Source: Saprospiraceae bacterium (GTDB taxonomy: Bacteria; Bacteroidota; Bacteroidia; Chitinophagales; Saprospiraceae). From it: a stretch of 37,059 nt of DNA. The translations under genes were made by a program, and so were the position numbers. Position 1 is the first letter of the stretch; the number at the start of each line of letters is the position of its first letter. Positions 19,218 to 26,494 of the stretch are shown here, in pieces. The stretch lies in NCBI GenBank assembly GCA_027486765.1, contig JAIXOO010000144.1:1-37059 (forward strand), given 5' to 3'. The notes below the pieces were generated by a model that searched no databases, was not told where the DNA came from, and saw only the letters and a list, made by a program, of their open reading frames with translations.

Positions 19218-20177
19218 ATGAAAATCCAACACCTGTTAATCGTCATATTGTTGCTCAGCGTAGTTCAGCTCAGCGCTCAGCAACTCCCTAATTTTACCAT
19301 TTACCGCGATCAGTGGAATGTGATCAATCCCGCTGCCCTGTCCAACAACTACATCATCAACGAGTTGAATTTCACCGTGGGTGGTGCTTATCGGCGCAAC
19401 TGGCTCAATGTCAACGACGCCCCCGAGACCCAAATCCTCAATTTTGAAATGGTTTTGGAGGATCGTAATGCGGTATTTGGTGCCCACGTCATCAACGACC
19501 GCACCGGGAAATTGGGCCAAACTGGCTTTTATGCCAATTACGCCTACATTCTGGACATGGGGGGCCGCACCGACCGGGCGCTGGTGATTGGCCTGGGCGC
19601 GGGTTTGGTGCAATACGGGGCCAAGCTCAGTGAAATTGACTTTCCAGACCTCGCCAATCGTCCAAGTATTGATGACAATTTGATGTACCCTGATTTTTCG
19701 CTGGGAGCCTTTTTTTACGAAGAGGATCAATATTACTTGGGGATTTCGGTGCCACAAGTTTTTGGTTTGGACACCCGCTTTGTAGCAGAAAATGGCCGTT
19801 ATGACGTCAAACGTTTGCCCCACGTTTACGCCGTAGCGGGTAAGTATTTTGATTCATTTTTGGGCAACAGCACTTCTTTTCTCGAAACTTCCGGCTGGTT
19901 GCGCTACGTACCCAACGCTCCGATTAGCCTCGACCTTAATGCACGTTTACAAATTAGTGAATTGTATTGGGCTGGGATCGGGATTGGTGGTGCCTTTGGG
20001 CAAAAACTAACAGGATCGGCTCGCTTGGAAACAGGCTTTGTACTAGGGGAACAGGTGCGGATTGAAAATGGCCAGTTTAAAATTGGCTTGGCTTATGATC
20101 AACCGCTGGTAAGCCCTTTGTCGCGTTACTTTGGAGGTGCGTTTGAAGTACATTTGTTGTATTCCTGGTGGAAATGA
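19218..20177 (+). CDS. PorP/SprF family T9SS outer-membrane protein
   Basis: This 319-residue protein has a signal peptide (MKIQHLLIVILLLSVVQLSA) followed by the family's N-terminal pattern, QQLPNFTIYRDQWNVINPAALS. Alternating amphipathic strands (for example LVIGLGAGLVQYGA, YYLGISVPQVFG, LYWAGIGIGGAFGQ) and the aromatic C-terminus YSWWK suit an outer-membrane beta-barrel. Members of this family are needed for secretion or surface attachment of the type B cargo encoded beside them, as SprF is for SprB. The gene lies 28 bp after the adhesin and overlaps the next gene by four bases at most, so the three are probably co-transcribed. Confidence 0.93.
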   Translation: MKIQHLLIVILLLSVVQLSAQQLPNFTIYRDQWNVINPAALSNNYIINELNFTVGGAYRRNWLNVNDAPETQILNFEMVLEDRNAVFGAHVINDRTGKLGQTGFYANYAYILDMGGRTDRALVIGLGAGLVQYGAKLSEIDFPDLANRPSIDDNLMYPDFSLGAFFYEEDQYYLGISVPQVFGLDTRFVAENGRYDVKRLPHVYAVAGKYFDSFLGNSTSFLETSGWLRYVPNAPISLDLNARLQISELYWAGIGIGGAFGQKLTGSARLETGFVLGEQVRIENGQFKIGLAYDQPLVSPLSRYFGGAFEVHLLYSWWK

Positions 20178-21031
20178 GTATTTTTCGTACTTATAACCAA
20201 AACATGTACAAAAAACAATACCTCATTTTCTTGTGCTTTGTAAGCGTACTAAATTTTGCAGCTTGCCAAAAAAATTCACCCTTTATACAGGCGGAAGGCA
20301 GCAGCGTAGAAACCCGCATTAAGCCACCAAATGGTTTTGAACGAGTTGTTGCTCCTGTGGGTAGTTTTGCGGCCTATTTGCGCAAAATTACCCTCAAACC
20401 TGCGGGCACCGGGGTGTTTTTGTTCAATGGCTTGCCCAAACTAAACCAGGTACACGTAGCCGTAATGGACATCGATGTAGGCACCCGCGACCTGCAACAA
20501 TGCGCCGATGCGGTGATGCGCCTGCGTGCTGAATACCTCTACGCTCAAAAACGATATGCCGACATCCATTTCAATTTTACCAATGGTTTCAACTGTACCT
20601 ACCCCAAATGGCGCGAAGGTTACCGCGTCAAAGTGAGTGGCAATCAGGTCAGTTGGTACAAAAAAGGTGCAGTGGACGGAACCTACAAAACTTTCCGCAG
20701 CTACCTGGATATGGTGTACAGTTACGCAGGCACCTTGTCCCTGGAAAAGGAACTCAAACCCGTCAAATACAGCGAGATGAGCATAGGAGATGTGTTGATT
20801 CGCGGGGGCAGCCCTGGCCATGCAGTGATCGTAGTGGACATGGCACAAAATCCTAAAACGGGCGAAAAGCTATTCCTGCTGGCGCAAAGCTACATGCCCG
20901 CGCAGGACATTCATATTTTGCAAAATCCCAATGACCTTAAGCTAAGCCCTTGGTATAGTGCCAATTCCAGCGGTGAAGCGGTGCTGACCCCGGAATGGGA
21001 TTTTGTGAAAGGGAATTTGCGGCGATTTTGA
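20174..21031 (+). CDS. DUF4846 lipoprotein
   Basis: The reading frame can start at ATG 20174, which overlaps the PorP stop codon as ATGA, or at ATG 20204. The second gives a cleaner lipoprotein signal, MYKKQYLIFLCFVSVLNFAAC, with Cys as the probable lipidated residue. The rest matches the DUF4846 family along its length: LRKITLKPAGTGVFLFNG, DVGTRDLQQCADAVMRLRAE, IHFNFTNGF, YAGTLSLEKEL, GGSPGHAVIVVDMA and LLAQSYMPAQDIHIL. The GxPGHAxxVxD segment together with the AQSYMPAQ segment is suggestive of a hydrolase active site, possibly NlpC/P60- or amidase-like, but this is inference. The tight link to PorP/SprF and the adhesin hints at a surface-assembly or cell-wall role. The function of the family is not established to my knowledge. 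Confidence 0.88.
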   Translation: MSIFRTYNQNMYKKQYLIFLCFVSVLNFAACQKNSPFIQAEGSSVETRIKPPNGFERVVAPVGSFAAYLRKITLKPAGTGVFLFNGLPKLNQVHVAVMDIDVGTRDLQQCADAVMRLRAEYLYAQKRYADIHFNFTNGFNCTYPKWREGYRVKVSGNQVSWYKKGAVDGTYKTFRSYLDMVYSYAGTLSLEKELKPVKYSEMSIGDVLIRGGSPGHAVIVVDMAQNPKTGEKLFLLAQSYMPAQDIHILQNPNDLKLSPWYSANSSGEAVLTPEWDFVKGNLRRF

Positions 21032-21075
21032 AAAATTGGCCCATTCATTTGGTGCCTATTAGATTCATAATCTGA

Positions 21076-21185
21076 GGTGAGTCTATGGTTCCTAAAGTTT
21101 CTTAGGTGGTAAAAAAGAAAAAAACCTGCGAAGCAGAGTATTATTTCACCACCTAAGAAACCTCAGGCACTCAAGGAATCACCTA
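21076..21185. terminator. Inverted repeat between convergent genes, second copy of the 1353 element
   Basis: The core arms gtttcttaggtggt (21097-21110) and its complement (21148-21161) are perfect, and weaker pairing extends to both ends. The region lies between the DUF4846 gene (+) and the aldo-keto reductase gene (-), both ending here, so a bidirectional terminator is likely. Bases 21142-21171 match 1423-1452 at 29 of 30 positions. Confidence 0.85.
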
Positions 21186-21262
21186 AGCAATGATAAAAAT
21201 TACCAACATTCAGGATGACTCATGTTTCCTTTGTATTTAAAAAATGCTGCTTTGACTTGTGA

Positions 21263-22306
21263 TCAAGGCGCCGGATTCGGAATCTCCACCTGAATCCGAT
21301 CTATCGCCGCTAAAACCTCCTCCGACAATACCACCTCCGCCGTCTCGATATTTTCCTTCAATTGCTCCATCGTCGTGGCCCCAATGATGTTCGAGGTGGT
21401 GAAAGTTTGTTGGGTCACAAAAGCCAGCGCCATTTCGACCAAAGTCAGTCCATGTTGCTCCGCCAGCGCCAGGTATTTCTCCGTAGCGGCCCACGATAAG
21501 GCCCCATTGTACCGAGCCAAACCTTTAAATTGATTGATCCGATCCTTGGGCGTGTCGGTCTTTTTGTGAAACTTACCCGACAACAAGCCAAAAGCCAGAG
21601 GGGAATAAGCCAACAAGCCACAGTGCTCGCGAATGGCGCACTCGGCCAGACCCACCTCAAAAGAACGATTGAGCAAACTGTAAGGATTCTGTACACTGAC
21701 TGGCACGGGCAAATTGTGCTTTTCCGCCAAACGGATGAAGTGCATCAAGCCCCAGGGCGTTTCATTGGAAAGCCCGAAGTGACGGATTTTGCCAGCTTTG
21801 ATCAGTGCATCCATCGTTTCCAGAACTTCCAGGCAATTGTCCTGCCAGCTGTCATTCGAATCATGCCGGTAACCCAAATTCCCAAAAGTGTTGGTTTTTC
21901 GCTGCGGCCAATGGAGCTGGTAAAGGTCGATGTAATCGGTTTGTAAACGACTCAGGCTACCTTCCAGGGCCAGATGAATTTGGGTTTTGCCGTACTCCAG
22001 GTCGTGGTTGCGGATAAAACTGAGGTCGGGGCGGGGCCCGGCAATTTTGGTAGCCAGAATGACCTGCTCCCGTTTTTTTGATTTTTTGAACCAAGTCCCA
22101 ATGTACACTTCGGTCAAACCATTGTTCTCCGGGCGCGGTGGCACGGCGTACAACTCGGCCGTATCAAAAAAATTGATGCCCTGCTCCAGCGCGTAATCCA
22201 TTTGTTCGTGCGCTTCAGCTTCGCTGTTTTGTTGGCCCCAGGTCATGGTGCCGAGGCAAATTTTGCTGACTTGTAGATTGCTTCTACCTAGTACTCTATA
22301 CTCCAT
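21263..22306 (-). CDS. tas: NADP(H)-dependent aldo-keto reductase, Tas-like
   Basis: This 347-residue protein is an aldo-keto reductase close to E. coli Tas: the N-terminus MEYRVLGRSNLQVSKICLGT and the stretch FFDTAELYAVPPRPE match that subgroup. The AKR tetrad is present: Asp48, Tyr53, Lys87 (LATKIAG) and His132 (YQLHWPQR). The C-terminal cofactor region IIGATTMEQLKENI is also seen. The ATG at 22306 best fits family starts. An ATG at 22315 overlaps the upstream stop (taATGa) and would add three residues, indicating translational coupling with the DUF1080 gene. Substrate is unknown; reduction of a carbonyl compound in the cytoplasm is expected. It is the last gene of a seven-gene minus-strand run. 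Confidence 0.9.
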   Translation of the reverse strand: MEYRVLGRSNLQVSKICLGTMTWGQQNSEAEAHEQMDYALEQGINFFDTAELYAVPPRPENNGLTEVYIGTWFKKSKKREQVILATKIAGPRPDLSFIRNHDLEYGKTQIHLALEGSLSRLQTDYIDLYQLHWPQRKTNTFGNLGYRHDSNDSWQDNCLEVLETMDALIKAGKIRHFGLSNETPWGLMHFIRLAEKHNLPVPVSVQNPYSLLNRSFEVGLAECAIREHCGLLAYSPLAFGLLSGKFHKKTDTPKDRINQFKGLARYNGALSWAATEKYLALAEQHGLTLVEMALAFVTQQTFTTSNIIGATTMEQLKENIETAEVVLSEEVLAAIDRIQVEIPNPAP

Positions 22307-22314
22307 ATTGTTCA

Positions 22315-23589
22315 TTACCATTTTGGTACATACTGATCCTTGTAACTCAATTTAGCGCCTCTGATTGCTTCAATCACGTACAAGGACTGCGTTAGTTTAT
22401 CCGCTGGAACCAAGCCCGCAAAGCTAAACTTACAGCCTTTGGCTTTGGCTTTGCGGAGCACCGCTATCGAAGGGCTTTTGCTGATGTTGTCAATTTCAAT
22501 GGCCACATTGTTCTGTTTGGCTAGATCCAGTAGCAGGTCCGTCTGATCGGTATTCAGGTCCTGACCTTTGTCTGACCAGACCTTGATTTTTTGGCTATTC
22601 AGCAAAGCTCGAGCCGATTCTATCCCCGTACTTTCCCCAATGACGTAATCGGCAGTATTGGCTTTTAAGGCGGCTAAGGTTTCAACATTGACTTTGATGC
22701 CCGTAAAAAGGGGCAGTTTTTTAGCTCCAGCGAGGGCTTTGGCTTCTTTCGGGCTTTTGAGCAGGGCCACATTGATCCCGGTAGTATAGGTGTACTTTGC
22801 CAAATCCTCAGGGGATAGATTGGTATTGGGATTCAAATCGATGAAAGCAAACTGTTGACCCTGGTATCTAAGCAAAGTATCCTGCCAGGGTGCGTAGGTG
22901 AGTGGTGCCAGGTTCGAGCTGGAATCGTCGGGCAAACGACGGACTTTAAAACTCCGGTATTGCATTTTGCTGTGTGGATCGTGTCCTTGCAGGCAAAAAG
23001 TACCCGTGGACAATTTTTTGATGCCACCCATCTTGCGCTCTGACTGGATGTAATCCACGGTTTTGATGCCATTCACCCAAATCTGCACCCGGTCATTTTC
23101 TACCCGGGCTTTTACGATCATCCATTCGTCGTCTTGGGCAAAGGTTTTATATACATTGCGCACACCGTAGAGGCTACCCATGCGTTTGAGTTCGATGTAG
23201 TCCCCTTCGCCGATGTGGGAATTGTTCACCTGGATTTCGATGCCTTGGCCGGGCCAGCCAGACTCCTGGTATTTGGTATGGAAATAGATACCCGAGTTGG
23301 CGAGTTTAAAGGTGCGCACCTGCGCCTCAAATTCGAAATTTTTGAAGCCACTCTTGAGGTGTTCACCTTCGTAAAAGAGGTGGGAGCGTTTGCCTACGGC
23401 CTGCAAATACCCTTCGGGCGTGACCGACCAGGTTTCTTTGTTTTCACTGGCTTTCCAACCACTCATGTCTTTGCCGTTAATGAGTTGCATCCAGCCTGTG
23501 TCGGCTGATGGAGTGGTGTTTTGGAAAAAGCTGGTAAGGACTATTGCTAAAGGGAGGAGTATTGCCCCAAAAAAAGGTAATGTTTTCAT
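22315..23589 (-). CDS. DUF1080 (3-keto-disaccharide hydrolase-like) protein with C-terminal PHP-like domain
   Basis: This 424-residue protein starts at ATG 23589 with a signal peptide or membrane anchor (MKTLPFFGAILLPLAIVLTS). Residues of about 30-215 form a DUF1080 concanavalin-like domain: GWMQLINGKDMSGWKA, GKRSHLFYEGEHLKSGFKNFEFEAQVRT, NSGIYFHTKYQ, EIQVNNSH and WMIVKARVENDRVQIWVNG. DUF1080 domains include 3-keto-glycoside hydrolases and carbohydrate-binding modules. The C-terminal 190 residues (IDLNPNTNLSPEDLAKYTYTTGINVALL, VAIEIDNISKSPSIAVLRKA) look like a TIM-barrel of the PHP or amidohydrolase type, but the metal-binding His residues are missing. That part may be a structural or binding domain. 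The protein is probably periplasmic. The next gene encodes an aldo-keto reductase, which would suit sugar oxidation-reduction chemistry. Confidence 0.82.
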   Translation of the reverse strand: MKTLPFFGAILLPLAIVLTSFFQNTTPSADTGWMQLINGKDMSGWKASENKETWSVTPEGYLQAVGKRSHLFYEGEHLKSGFKNFEFEAQVRTFKLANSGIYFHTKYQESGWPGQGIEIQVNNSHIGEGDYIELKRMGSLYGVRNVYKTFAQDDEWMIVKARVENDRVQIWVNGIKTVDYIQSERKMGGIKKLSTGTFCLQGHDPHSKMQYRSFKVRRLPDDSSSNLAPLTYAPWQDTLLRYQGQQFAFIDLNPNTNLSPEDLAKYTYTTGINVALLKSPKEAKALAGAKKLPLFTGIKVNVETLAALKANTADYVIGESTGIESARALLNSQKIKVWSDKGQDLNTDQTDLLLDLAKQNNVAIEIDNISKSPSIAVLRKAKAKGCKFSFAGLVPADKLTQSLYVIEAIRGAKLSYKDQYVPKW

Positions 23590-23616
23590 CTGTTTATGTT
23601 TGTCGTGAGCAAAGTA

Positions 23617-23655
23617 GTGGGGCAAAATGAGCGCTTATTTTTTTATCGCCCCAAA
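23617..23655. repeat. Short hairpin related to the 10.8-kb element
   Basis: The element begins ggggc and ends gcccc, with an inner imperfect palindrome centred on gagcgctta. Bases 23621-23655 match 10846-10879 except for two substitutions and one T. It fills much of the 89-bp gap between the TlpA-like and DUF1080 genes, where it could attenuate or process the transcript. Confidence 0.75.
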
Positions 23656-23678
23656 GCTGGGTTGAATATAAACTTTTC

Positions 23679-24830
23679 CTACATTTTTAACAACTCATCC
23701 AGCTTGTGGTAAATCTCGTCGTCTTCACCCACATACCGACCAATGATGATGCCTTGGGGGTCTACGATGATTTTGGTTGGGAAACCCGCCACGTTAAAGG
23801 CAAGTACATAATTTTCATTTTTTTTACTCAATACATGGTGCCATTTGTATTCAGAGTTGTCGATGAATTTTTTCCAGCGCTCCCCACTATCCGATTCCTG
23901 AGCGACTCCTACAATCTCTAGTTTGCCGGGGTATTTGTCCAGGTACGCTTTCATGCGGGGCATCCCGGCAATACAGGGGCCACACCAGGTGCCCCAAAAA
24001 TCTAACACCACGTATTTGCCCTTCAAAGAAGACAAGACAAAAGTTTTACCATCATAGGTGTTGAGGGAGTTGATTTCCGGTACCGGGCTGCCGATTTTGG
24101 TTTTTTTGATGCCTTCCATTCTTTTGGCTACTTCTGGGTAGTACTGAACGGAAGCCAATTTGGGATGCATTTTCCCGAAAAAAACTTCTGCTTCTTCATT
24201 GCTGACCTGCGAGCGAATCATCATGTCGGAAAGCAACCAGGCGGCGGCGACGGAGTGGGGGTTTTCAGCCAGAAACTTTTTTTTGATGGCCACTACCGCT
24301 TCATCGCATTGTGCCGAAGTATCTTTCATGGCCTTGATGAGCAAGGTGTCGCTGACCAGTTTGTTGGCAATTTTTACTTCAAGGTTGACCGACTTGTTCA
24401 TCAGGGGATACACGGCCCGATTGAGTGCAGCCAGATCGGCATTGGTGGAGTCACCAGCTGGGTAGGCATGGACAAAATCACTGATTTCACCCGTGAAATG
24501 TATTTTTGATTCAGGTGAAGCAATGAACATGAATTGCGAGGACTTAGCGGGATAATAGCCCGATTTGCCCACTCGTTTCACGGTGCGTTCCACATTGGGA
24601 TAGATGACTACCATGGCAGTTCGGGGGAGGGAGGCCGTGAAAGAAAAACTTTCCTGGGCCACTGGAATGGAGTCTTTGCGCGACCCTCTGGGGAAGGATT
24701 CATCATAAATGTACAGGTACAGGTATTCTGAATCCAGGCCCTTGACTTTTCCACTTACGGTAAAATTGCCGCTTTGGGCAATGGCTGAGAAGGAACTCAT
24801 TAAGGCCATCAAGAGGATGAGAATACGCAT
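23679..24830 (-). CDS. Exported TlpA-like thiol:disulfide oxidoreductase with DUF4369 domain
   Basis: This 383-residue protein carries a signal peptide (MRILILLMALMSSFSAIA). Residues of about 22-120 match the DUF4369 pattern (FTVSGKVKGLDSEYLYLYIY, DSIPVAQESFSFTASLP). A helical linker follows. Residues of about 245-383 are a thioredoxin fold with the active site Trp282-Cys283-Gly-Pro-Cys286 and a cis-Pro loop (VAGFPTKIIVDPQG). The expected role is reduction of periplasmic disulfides or cytochrome c maturation; ResA/TlpA relatives are numerous in Bacteroidota and specificity cannot be read from sequence. It is 39 bp downstream of the NAD(P)H oxidoreductase gene and on the same strand. Confidence 0.9.
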   Translation of the reverse strand: MRILILLMALMSSFSAIAQSGNFTVSGKVKGLDSEYLYLYIYDESFPRGSRKDSIPVAQESFSFTASLPRTAMVVIYPNVERTVKRVGKSGYYPAKSSQFMFIASPESKIHFTGEISDFVHAYPAGDSTNADLAALNRAVYPLMNKSVNLEVKIANKLVSDTLLIKAMKDTSAQCDEAVVAIKKKFLAENPHSVAAAWLLSDMMIRSQVSNEEAEVFFGKMHPKLASVQYYPEVAKRMEGIKKTKIGSPVPEINSLNTYDGKTFVLSSLKGKYVVLDFWGTWCGPCIAGMPRMKAYLDKYPGKLEIVGVAQESDSGERWKKFIDNSEYKWHHVLSKKNENYVLAFNVAGFPTKIIVDPQGIIIGRYVGEDDEIYHKLDELLKM

Positions 24831-24869
24831 GTTGGAATATTTTTTGGGTAAAAAATCACGTTGCCGTAA

Positions 24870-25451
24870 CTAGGAATACTGCAATTTACCAAATCTAGCC
24901 ACCTTTTTCAACCAGGTCTCCAGCTTTTCCGGTTTAGCTTCCCGGATTGGTCCAATGTAACTCACCTTTTTTACATTAATCCCACAAAATTCCAGCGTCG
25001 ATTTTTTGAGTTGATTCACACTGGGATTTCCAAAAAACCAGTAATAAAACCAACCTGGTTGATCCAAGGTCGTGATGATGTGCGCCGTTTTGCCCCGCAA
25101 TAACTTGTCCCACCACACCGAATTGTCGCGGTATTTAAACGCCATGCCTGGCAAAAATAACCGATCAATGAAACCCTTGGTGATGGCTGGTAGGCCGCCC
25201 CACCACACCGGATGTATCCACACGAGGTGGTCGGCAGCCTGGATTTTTTCCCAGGCCATGAGGAGGTCGGGCTCCAGTTCCATCCGTTTTTGGTAACCGT
25301 ATTGCAGGTTGGGATTGAATTGTAAGTGGGCAATAACGAGTTCTTCGACCCGAGCACCCGCCGCTTGAGCGCCACGCACGTAAGCCTGCGCGAGAGCAGC
25401 ATTAAAGCTAGAAGGATTTGGATGCCCGTTGATGACAAGGATGTTTTTCAT
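24870..25451 (-). CDS. NAD(P)H dehydrogenase (quinone), flavodoxin-like fold
   Basis: This 193-residue cytoplasmic protein belongs to the NQO/MdaB/KefF-like flavodoxin family. The FMN or FAD phosphate loop INGHPNPSSFN is at residues 6-16. The central motif HPVWWGGLPAITKGFIDRLFLPGMAF is typical of two-electron quinone reductases, as is LDQPGWFYYWF. Such enzymes reduce quinones or other electrophiles and protect against oxidative stress. The Crp/Fnr regulator lies 71 bp upstream on the same strand and is the obvious candidate for its control (inference). Confidence 0.9.
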   Translation of the reverse strand: MKNILVINGHPNPSSFNAALAQAYVRGAQAAGARVEELVIAHLQFNPNLQYGYQKRMELEPDLLMAWEKIQAADHLVWIHPVWWGGLPAITKGFIDRLFLPGMAFKYRDNSVWWDKLLRGKTAHIITTLDQPGWFYYWFFGNPSVNQLKKSTLEFCGINVKKVSYIGPIREAKPEKLETWLKKVARFGKLQYS

Positions 25452-25522
25452 GTTTTACCTTTTGAGGGGGTAAAACTAGCAGGGTAGGGGAACGATTTAG
25501 AGGACATTTGTCCCAAAAGCTT

Positions 25523-26095
25523 TTAATTTGCCCGTTCCAACATTTCCCGCCGAATCCTACTCAAATGCCGCCGCGTAATCCCCAAATAGGAGGCCAAATA
25601 TTGCAGTGGAATCTGCTGCAAATAATGAGGCTGCGCTAGCAATAATTCCCGGTACCGCTCACTCGCTTTTTCTTTTTGGTAGGAAAAAATCCGTTTTTCC
25701 AGCTCCACATACTGCTGCTCGGCCAGGTGTTTTTGCAACAAAATCCAGTTGATGCTCCGCTGGGCAAGGGCTTCCAAATCCCTTTTTTGCAAAACCCACA
25801 ATTCCGTAGGCACCAGTGCTTGGATGTTTTCAGAACTGGGCAATCCCGTGATCAAGGAAGAATAGGCGGTCATCAGGGTGTTTTCGAAGGTAAAACAATA
25901 GGTGATTTCGTCCCCATCGTCCTTGGTGTAGTAGGAACGGAGTAGCCCGCTTTGTACAAAGGCAATTTCCGTGCAAATTTTCCCTGCTTTGATCAAATAA
26001 TCACCCTTTTCCAAACGACGGGAACGTAGGAAAGGGCCAAGGGATTCGATTTCGGCTTCGCTAAACAGTTGGTAACTGCGGAGGAGATTTTGCAT
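25523..26095 (-). CDS. Crp/Fnr family transcriptional regulator
   Basis: This 190-residue protein has a cyclic-nucleotide-binding-type beta-roll (about 10-120; FLRSRRLEKGDYLIKAGKI, EIAFVQSGLLRSYY, NTLMTAYSSLITG), a long helix and a C-terminal helix-turn-helix (QIPLQYLASYLGITRRHLSRIRRE). The residues that contact cAMP in E. coli CRP are not conserved and there is no Cys cluster as in FNR, so the ligand is unknown. This short form is common in Bacteroidota, often next to a single target oxidoreductase, as here. Confidence 0.9.
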   Translation of the reverse strand: MQNLLRSYQLFSEAEIESLGPFLRSRRLEKGDYLIKAGKICTEIAFVQSGLLRSYYTKDDGDEITYCFTFENTLMTAYSSLITGLPSSENIQALVPTELWVLQKRDLEALAQRSINWILLQKHLAEQQYVELEKRIFSYQKEKASERYRELLLAQPHYLQQIPLQYLASYLGITRRHLSRIRREMLERAN

Positions 26096-26119
26096 GGGGT
26101 TGGAATATTTGTAACGTCC

Positions 26120-26470
26120 TTAATTCCGACTCATTACTTGCCTGAACGAATACCCCAAATACCCAAACAGCCCACCAATCAAGCCGCCCAGTGCAGCGGT
26201 AATGAGCACCAGTTCAACGGCACTGATGCCTCCAAACAAGGCCCCGATTTTGCCGGCCAACAAGCCTGCATTAGGTATGTTGTACCTTTGCACCCACATT
26301 CCCCACACCAAGGCCAAAATGGTACTGGCTGATGAAAAAGCACGGAGCCCAGTCGTCGCCAAATAACCATATACCAAGGCGACAATGGCCACACTCCACC
26401 AGGGCAAAAACAAAGGCAGCACCACATAAGCCAGGGCCAGGGCTAAATTTGCAAGGATATTTTTGATCAT
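26120..26470 (-). CDS. Small multi-pass membrane protein of unknown function
   Basis: I do not recognise a named family for this 116-residue protein. Three or four hydrophobic helices are visible: about 5-36, 48-62, 70-92 and 94-108. A Gly-rich helix pair (LAGKIGALFGGISAVELVLITAALGGLIGGLFGYLG) ends in a short basic tail (SFRQVMSRN), which suggests that the C-terminus is cytoplasmic. It sits 24 bp after the penicillin acylase gene and 24 bp before the Crp/Fnr gene, so it is very likely translated from the same mRNA. Confidence 0.8.
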   Translation of the reverse strand: MIKNILANLALALAYVVLPLFLPWWSVAIVALVYGYLATTGLRAFSSASTILALVWGMWVQRYNIPNAGLLAGKIGALFGGISAVELVLITAALGGLIGGLFGYLGYSFRQVMSRN

Positions 26471-26494
26471 GATGATTGCATTTTGAATGGGCGA

